This document shows positions 16,258 to 19,633 of a stretch of 19,633 nucleotides of DNA, one piece after another. The notes beneath the pieces are model-generated. The model worked only from the letters and a program-made list of their open reading frames with translations. It had not been told where the DNA came from and made no database searches. The translations under genes were made by a program, and so were the position numbers. The number at the start of each line of letters is the position of its first letter. The first letter of the stretch is position 1. This DNA is from Bacteroides sp. CAG:545 (GTDB taxonomy: Bacteria > Bacteroidota > Bacteroidia > Bacteroidales > UBA932), in the NCBI GenBank assembly GCA_000432515.1, contig HF996044.1:23492-43124 (forward strand), read 5' to 3'.

Positions 16258-16449
16258 CTATATCCGTATAGGCGGTTTCGTAGGATTTGAAGTGTCGTGA
16301 TTTATGTCTCTGTTCGAATCGGCATCTTTTTCCGCACCACTACCACTACAAAAACAACCACACACTACCGGTTCAGAACCTCCTCGTACAAGACTTAATT
16401 CAATGTCGTTTAAGGTACGCTCCTCGATTTCCGTAATTTTTAGTTTCAT
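16258..16449 (-). CDS. RiPP precursor peptide, GG-Bacteroidales family type
   Basis: A 63-residue peptide. The leader (1-24) is charged and helical, MKLKITEIEERTLNDIELS, ending LVRGG with Gly23-Gly24, the typical C39 cleavage signal. The predicted core (25-63) begins SEPVVCGCFCSGSG with three alternating cysteines (30, 32, 34) and no others. It continues with a polar Asp/Asn/Ser tail ending PTKPPIRI. The leader fits the 'natural product precursor, GG-Bacteroidales' family (TIGR04149, named from memory). The gene sits between the radical SAM pair and the export genes, so it is the likely substrate of both. Cys thioether or other radical cross-links in CGCFC are plausible but not shown. The short gene has its own promoter-like sequence just upstream. 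Confidence 0.88.
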   Translation of the reverse strand: MKLKITEIEERTLNDIELSLVRGGSEPVVCGCFCSGSGAEKDADSNRDINHDTSNPTKPPIRI

Positions 16450-16476
16450 GGCAAATCGTTGTTAAAATTAGTTAAA

Positions 16477-16509
16477 CAAAAATAATTATAATTCTGCAGA
16501 ATTATCAAG
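16477..16509 (-). promoter_or_regulatory. Candidate internal promoter of the precursor gene
   Basis: The minus strand has TATTTTTG (16484-16477), an exact -7 match, with CTTG (16509-16506) 21 bases upstream as a one-mismatch -33 element. It overlaps the 3' end of the pseudo-radical-SAM gene and lies 27 bases before the precursor ATG. The local AT-richness lowers certainty. Confidence 0.38.
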
Positions 16510-17664
16510 ACAGATTGTTTGTGCATTTAAAAGGCGTTCATAGGGAGTAGGACTTGGACAGAGCCACCTACACACACATTTTAGACAGGTTTCATATTTC
16601 CTTATCTGTCGCCATGCAAAATTTTGGACCATCTCTTCGGCAATTAGATCCTGTAGGTTATCCGAAATAACTCCTATCTTATTATGATGAATCATATCCG
16701 AGCACACTTCTCCATTAGGTAACACATATATCTTTCCCCAATTAAAAGTATTTATATGTTGATGTGTATATATCAACTGTTTAGTTGCTTTATTTTTCAG
16801 TATTTCCTGCTTTGTTGTGAAAATAGTGTTTTTAATGAATTCTGCATTATCATCCACGATGTATATTGGTTCCATTTTTATACCAGGAATGGCTACACTT
16901 ATTTCTTCATACTTTTCCAATGCTGTTTCGGAATTTATTAAAAACACGTAAGACACATCTGACAGACATTCTGATTCATTAAAGTCGGTAGGGGAATCTA
17001 CTATGACCTTAACGTTAAAGCCTTTGATTATAAACAACTCAAGCAATCTTTCATCCAAAACTTCCTTTCTAACATATAAAGTGATTAGCGATGTAATACA
17101 TTCCGATAAATGTAAAAAACTATAAGTTGCAAATTGTTTTAAATCCGAAATAGCAATATTGAATCGTGTACTATTGTTTATAGCGTGAACTTCATTAATA
17201 AATGCTACTATGGAGTCTACATTCAACGCAACTCTCGAGTCTATCGGATAAGGCATCTGCTTATACAAATCACATTTTTTGCTTTTTCCTCCAGAATAGA
17301 TCGTAACAGAATTTATGTAAGATGAAAGGTTAAACCAATTGGTTATTATATATTTCCTTTTATCCTCTGGAATGCGTTCCACTGAGGTATTTATCAGAGG
17401 TATTTTAGGGAGTTGAAAATCAACAACACCCTCTGGAACGACACGGCCAAAGCCTTCTCTGCTTAACGCTAACGCTAAGGGCATTATCTCTCTATCAATT
17501 TTACGTACACTAAAGTTTTCAATCGCAAGAACACTTTTGATAAATGCACGAATTTGGCTGTTTCCCAATTTAACCACCTTATAATTGGAACTGACGCAGT
17601 TATAAAAAAGCGCTTGTCGACTATCTTCCCACAAGAATGTATTTTTATCTAAAACAAAATTCAT
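16486..17664 (-). CDS. Pseudo-radical-SAM partner protein of the GG-Bacteroidales system
   Basis: About 392 residues. It has no CxxxCxxC radical SAM motif in its N-terminal or barrel region, yet sits directly behind a true radical SAM gene. The C-terminal end keeps a cysteine cluster (Cys360, 363, 365 and 369, in TCLKCVCRWLCPSP) after GKIYVLPNGEVCSD, as in SPASM-type domains. This is what is expected of the 'pseudo-rSAM protein, GG-Bacteroidales system' family (TIGR04150, from memory). Its likely role is a non-catalytic partner that binds the precursor or stabilises the maturase. The ATG at 17664 overlaps the maturase TGA (ATGA), a translational-coupling arrangement; the TTG six bases upstream is not preferred. 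A 36-base gap then leads to the precursor gene. Confidence 0.8.
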   Translation of the reverse strand: MNFVLDKNTFLWEDSRQALFYNCVSSNYKVVKLGNSQIRAFIKSVLAIENFSVRKIDREIMPLALALSREGFGRVVPEGVVDFQLPKIPLINTSVERIPEDKRKYIITNWFNLSSYINSVTIYSGGKSKKCDLYKQMPYPIDSRVALNVDSIVAFINEVHAINNSTRFNIAISDLKQFATYSFLHLSECITSLITLYVRKEVLDERLLELFIIKGFNVKVIVDSPTDFNESECLSDVSYVFLINSETALEKYEEISVAIPGIKMEPIYIVDDNAEFIKNTIFTTKQEILKNKATKQLIYTHQHINTFNWGKIYVLPNGEVCSDMIHHNKIGVISDNLQDLIAEEMVQNFAWRQIRKYETCLKCVCRWLCPSPTPYERLLNAQTICLDNSAEL

Positions 17665-18923
17665 AAACAATATGCATCATCAATTATTCTTTTATACAAT
17701 TCAGGATGGTTTCTTATGTAGTCCTTACATGAGTTCTTCCACTTTGACAGTTTTTCTGATGTCAAATAAGAGTCACACTCTAACACACCTGATAAATTTC
17801 TTTTAACATAATATACACATTTATTACAAATATTCTTTCCTGCACACGTACTACATTGAGAAGCAACTCCATGAATTAGAGCATTAAAACTGTTAGCAAC
17901 CTTTCTATAATCTAAATCTACGGAATCGTTATTGACAACACCCAAGTAGTTTTCTTGACCGATTCTTTCACATGATAAAATTTTCCCGCGAACTGTAACA
18001 AACATCTTTCGTCCAAATGGAGTACAAGAACCAGCACATGGCATAAATTTCAATGACTGTGGACGAAGCAAATCAATATAATCATAATAATAATCTCCTT
18101 CAAGCTTTATGTAGTCATATAGCTCTCTAACAATTGGTGAATTCATAAACAGCAGTGAAGTAATTCTTTCAGAATCGGCTGCGGATTCTATACTATCACT
18201 GAAATTCTTATACATAACTCTGTAAGTATCAATCTTACAATCATCCAATCCTCTGGGATTTATCTCCGAAATTGATGGAGTTTTACCATATTCTTTTTGA
18301 AAAAATGAAATAAGATTCGAAACATCATTCAGATTACTTAGCACAGAATTAAAATCAACAAACTTTTTAAAATAGTCTGGATATTTAGTTTGAAGCAGTT
18401 TAACATTTGCAAATACACGATTGAACGATGAACTTCCATCATGTAACACTCGATGACCATTTTCAGAAAAATCACCATCTAAACTAACGAGCAGATGGAA
18501 TTGCTTATCGACCAAATAATCCATATATTGATCTAACAACATGCCATTTGTTGTCATATTATACCGATAATGCAGATTCCGATTGCTTACTTCTAAATAT
18601 TCTACGACATCCCTTATTAGGGAAAAATTAAGCAGCGGCTCTCCCCCATAAAATGAAATAGTTCTCATTTTACTTTTACGCGATAAAGGATTAGAATCCC
18701 ATATTTCGAACAAATATTCTAATAACACGCGTACCTTATCGAATGATAGTTGTAATCCAACTCTATCATCATGATCAACAAACAAATCTCTATACACACA
18801 ATAATGACAGGCTAAGTTGCACTTATCCGTAACTTCAAAGCAGATATTATTTAATTTGACTATGTTCTTGTATACAATCTCTGGGGTCACCCATTCCGAT
18901 TCTTTGAAATCTACTTTTCTCAT
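17661..18923 (-). CDS. Radical SAM/SPASM peptide maturase
   Basis: A 420-residue enzyme. The radical SAM motif is CNLACHYC (Cys35, 39, 42). The SAM-binding GGEP is at 93-96, in TISFYGGEPLLNF, and SLDGD is near 147-151. The C-terminal SPASM/twitch region has many Cys able to hold auxiliary iron-sulfur clusters (296, 300, 318, 357, 360, 366, 369, 383). This is the architecture of peptide-modifying maturases (AlbA, SCIFF and related). Given the neighbours it fits the 'radical SAM peptide maturase, GG-Bacteroidales' family (TIGR04148, from memory). It probably installs one or more cross-links in the CGCFC core; the bond type is unknown. It is first in the operon, behind a good promoter match 24-56 bases upstream of its ATG. 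Confidence 0.92.
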   Translation of the reverse strand: MRKVDFKESEWVTPEIVYKNIVKLNNICFEVTDKCNLACHYCVYRDLFVDHDDRVGLQLSFDKVRVLLEYLFEIWDSNPLSRKSKMRTISFYGGEPLLNFSLIRDVVEYLEVSNRNLHYRYNMTTNGMLLDQYMDYLVDKQFHLLVSLDGDFSENGHRVLHDGSSSFNRVFANVKLLQTKYPDYFKKFVDFNSVLSNLNDVSNLISFFQKEYGKTPSISEINPRGLDDCKIDTYRVMYKNFSDSIESAADSERITSLLFMNSPIVRELYDYIKLEGDYYYDYIDLLRPQSLKFMPCAGSCTPFGRKMFVTVRGKILSCERIGQENYLGVVNNDSVDLDYRKVANSFNALIHGVASQCSTCAGKNICNKCVYYVKRNLSGVLECDSYLTSEKLSKWKNSCKDYIRNHPELYKRIIDDAYCL

Positions 18924-18946
18924 CTTTAAGTTGAATATTATTTCTC

Positions 18947-18979
18947 CAAACTAACGATTTATCTTTGTTTTGTTTCAAA
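18947..18979 (-). promoter_or_regulatory. Candidate promoter of the peptide operon
   Basis: On the minus strand TTTG (18979-18976) and TTAGTTTG (18954-18947, one mismatch to TAnnTTTG) are 21 bases apart. The leader to the maturase ATG at 18923 would be about 15-20 bases. Confidence 0.5.
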
Positions 18980-18995
18980 TTCGAAGTTAGCAACA

Positions 18996-19027
18996 ACTAG
19001 TTTAACATCAAAATAATTAGTTTAATA
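18996..19027. repeat. Two 12-base direct repeats with 20-base period, candidate operator
   Basis: CTAGTTTAACAT (18997-19008) and TTAGTTTAATAT (19017-19028) match at 10 of 12 positions and start 20 bases apart, about two helical turns. They lie just upstream of the operon promoter, between the divergent genes. A weaker CAGTTTAAC copy occurs at 19092-19100. The layout suits a regulator binding one face of the DNA. Confidence 0.4.
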
Positions 19028-19140
19028 TTAGATTCCATAACCAATTCATTTACAGCGCTCTATCAGAAAATATTTTTCTTCCATACCAACTCAGTTTAAC
19101 CAATTTGCACAACTTATACCATATCCAACAACGGCAAATC

Positions 19141-19172
19141 TTTGGAAATATCATTTTTTCTATATAAAATTG
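19141..19172 (+). promoter_or_regulatory. Candidate promoter of the divergent lipoprotein gene
   Basis: TTTG (19141-19144) and TAAAATTG (19165-19172, one mismatch to TAnnTTTG) are separated by 20 bases. The -7 element ends 17 bases before the ATG at 19190. Confidence 0.45.
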
Positions 19173-19189
19173 TAAGAAACATTACTAAT

Positions 19190-19633
19190 ATGAAAGCAAC
19201 TAACATATTTTTGGCTATATGTTTATTTCTTCTCAGCGCGTGCCGATTTGAAAAGGAAGAATCAATTGACAAAAAGATAGAACAGGCGGAAACACTGATT
19301 GAAATAGATCCCGTGCAAAGTGTATTTATTCTTAATTCCATAAAGTCTGAATTAAACACTAACAAAGAAAAAGCAAAATTTGCCATTGTCATGTCTATGG
19401 CAATGGAAAGAACTGGCAGTATATCTATTTCAGATTCCCTCATTCAAAATGCTGTAACCTATTATGAAGGCTCCGGTTCCGCCGATGAGATTACCACAGC
19501 ATGCTATTATGCATATTTAACATATTATAAAAACTACGATTATGAAAAGGCGCTACTCTATCTGATAATGGCCGAACACTATTCAACTGATGCTCATAAT
19601 CCAATAATCTTATGTAAAATATACGACGCTCTT
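19190..19633 (+). CDS. Helical-repeat (TPR-like) lipoprotein, partial; candidate regulator
   Basis: The frame starts at ATG 19190 and is open to the window end (148 residues). The first 18 residues end in the lipobox LSAC, so it should be a lipoprotein or a protein carrying an export signal. The rest is alpha-helical with TPR-like pairs, for example IEIDPVQSVFILNSIKSEL, then a repeat with YYAYLTYYKNYDYEKALLYL. Bacteroidales have a family of such N-terminal signal plus TPR proteins that end in a membrane segment and a DNA-binding or coiled-coil output domain. They often flank peptide loci as regulators. That output domain would be beyond the window, so a regulatory role is inference. It is divergent from the peptide operon, with 266 bases between the starts. 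Confidence 0.7.
   Translation, partial: MKATNIFLAICLFLLSACRFEKEESIDKKIEQAETLIEIDPVQSVFILNSIKSELNTNKEKAKFAIVMSMAMERTGSISISDSLIQNAVTYYEGSGSADEITTACYYAYLTYYKNYDYEKALLYLIMAEHYSTDAHNPIILCKIYDAL

Overview
The window looks like a chromosomal segment of a Bacteroidales bacterium. The evidence is: several start regions carry the Bacteroidetes -7 element TAnnTTTG, some with a TTTG-like -33 element; lipoprotein and outer-membrane protein styles are typical of the phylum; Shine-Dalgarno sequences are mostly absent; and a peptide system of the type catalogued as 'GG-Bacteroidales' is present. The genus cannot be named from this sequence alone.

Layout. Positions 1-690 hold a divergent pair: a truncated PqqD-family protein (minus) and a soluble S24/S26-type peptidase (plus), probably the edge of a peptide-processing locus. 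Next come a His-rich COG0523/CobW-family metal GTPase (minus), and, divergent from it, an AraC-type regulator followed 11 bases later by a class I SAM methyltransferase. A SWIM-SNF2 helicase (minus) is convergent with the methyltransferase. Behind it lies an SDR-aldehyde dehydrogenase pair, probably an operon read SDR first. Positions 8604-9207 are non-coding and hold three short stem-loop repeats and a roughly 200-base structured inverted repeat. A YhhN/TMEM86-type membrane protein (plus) and a clan GH-A-like lipoprotein hydrolase (minus) close the GC-balanced left part.

From about 11.1 kb to the right end the DNA becomes visibly more AT-rich and holds one coherent ribosomally made, post-translationally modified peptide (RiPP) locus. 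On the minus strand, in order of transcription, it has: a radical SAM/SPASM peptide maturase; a pseudo-radical-SAM partner coupled by an ATGA overlap; a 63-residue precursor with a VRGG leader end and a CGCFC core; a large outer-membrane beta-barrel protein with a carboxypeptidase-regulatory-like domain; and a C39-peptidase ABC exporter (PCAT) starting one base after the barrel gene. Divergent from the operon is a helical-repeat lipoprotein cut by the window end, a candidate sensor or regulator. The intergenic region between them has good promoter matches in both directions and a 12-base direct repeat with 20-base spacing.

Working model (inference): the radical SAM enzyme and its catalytically dead partner modify the Cys-containing core. 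The PCAT removes the leader after Gly-Gly and moves the product across the inner membrane. The barrel protein then handles export, uptake or sensing at the outer membrane. No HlyD-type adaptor is seen in the window. The product and its activity are unknown from the sequence.
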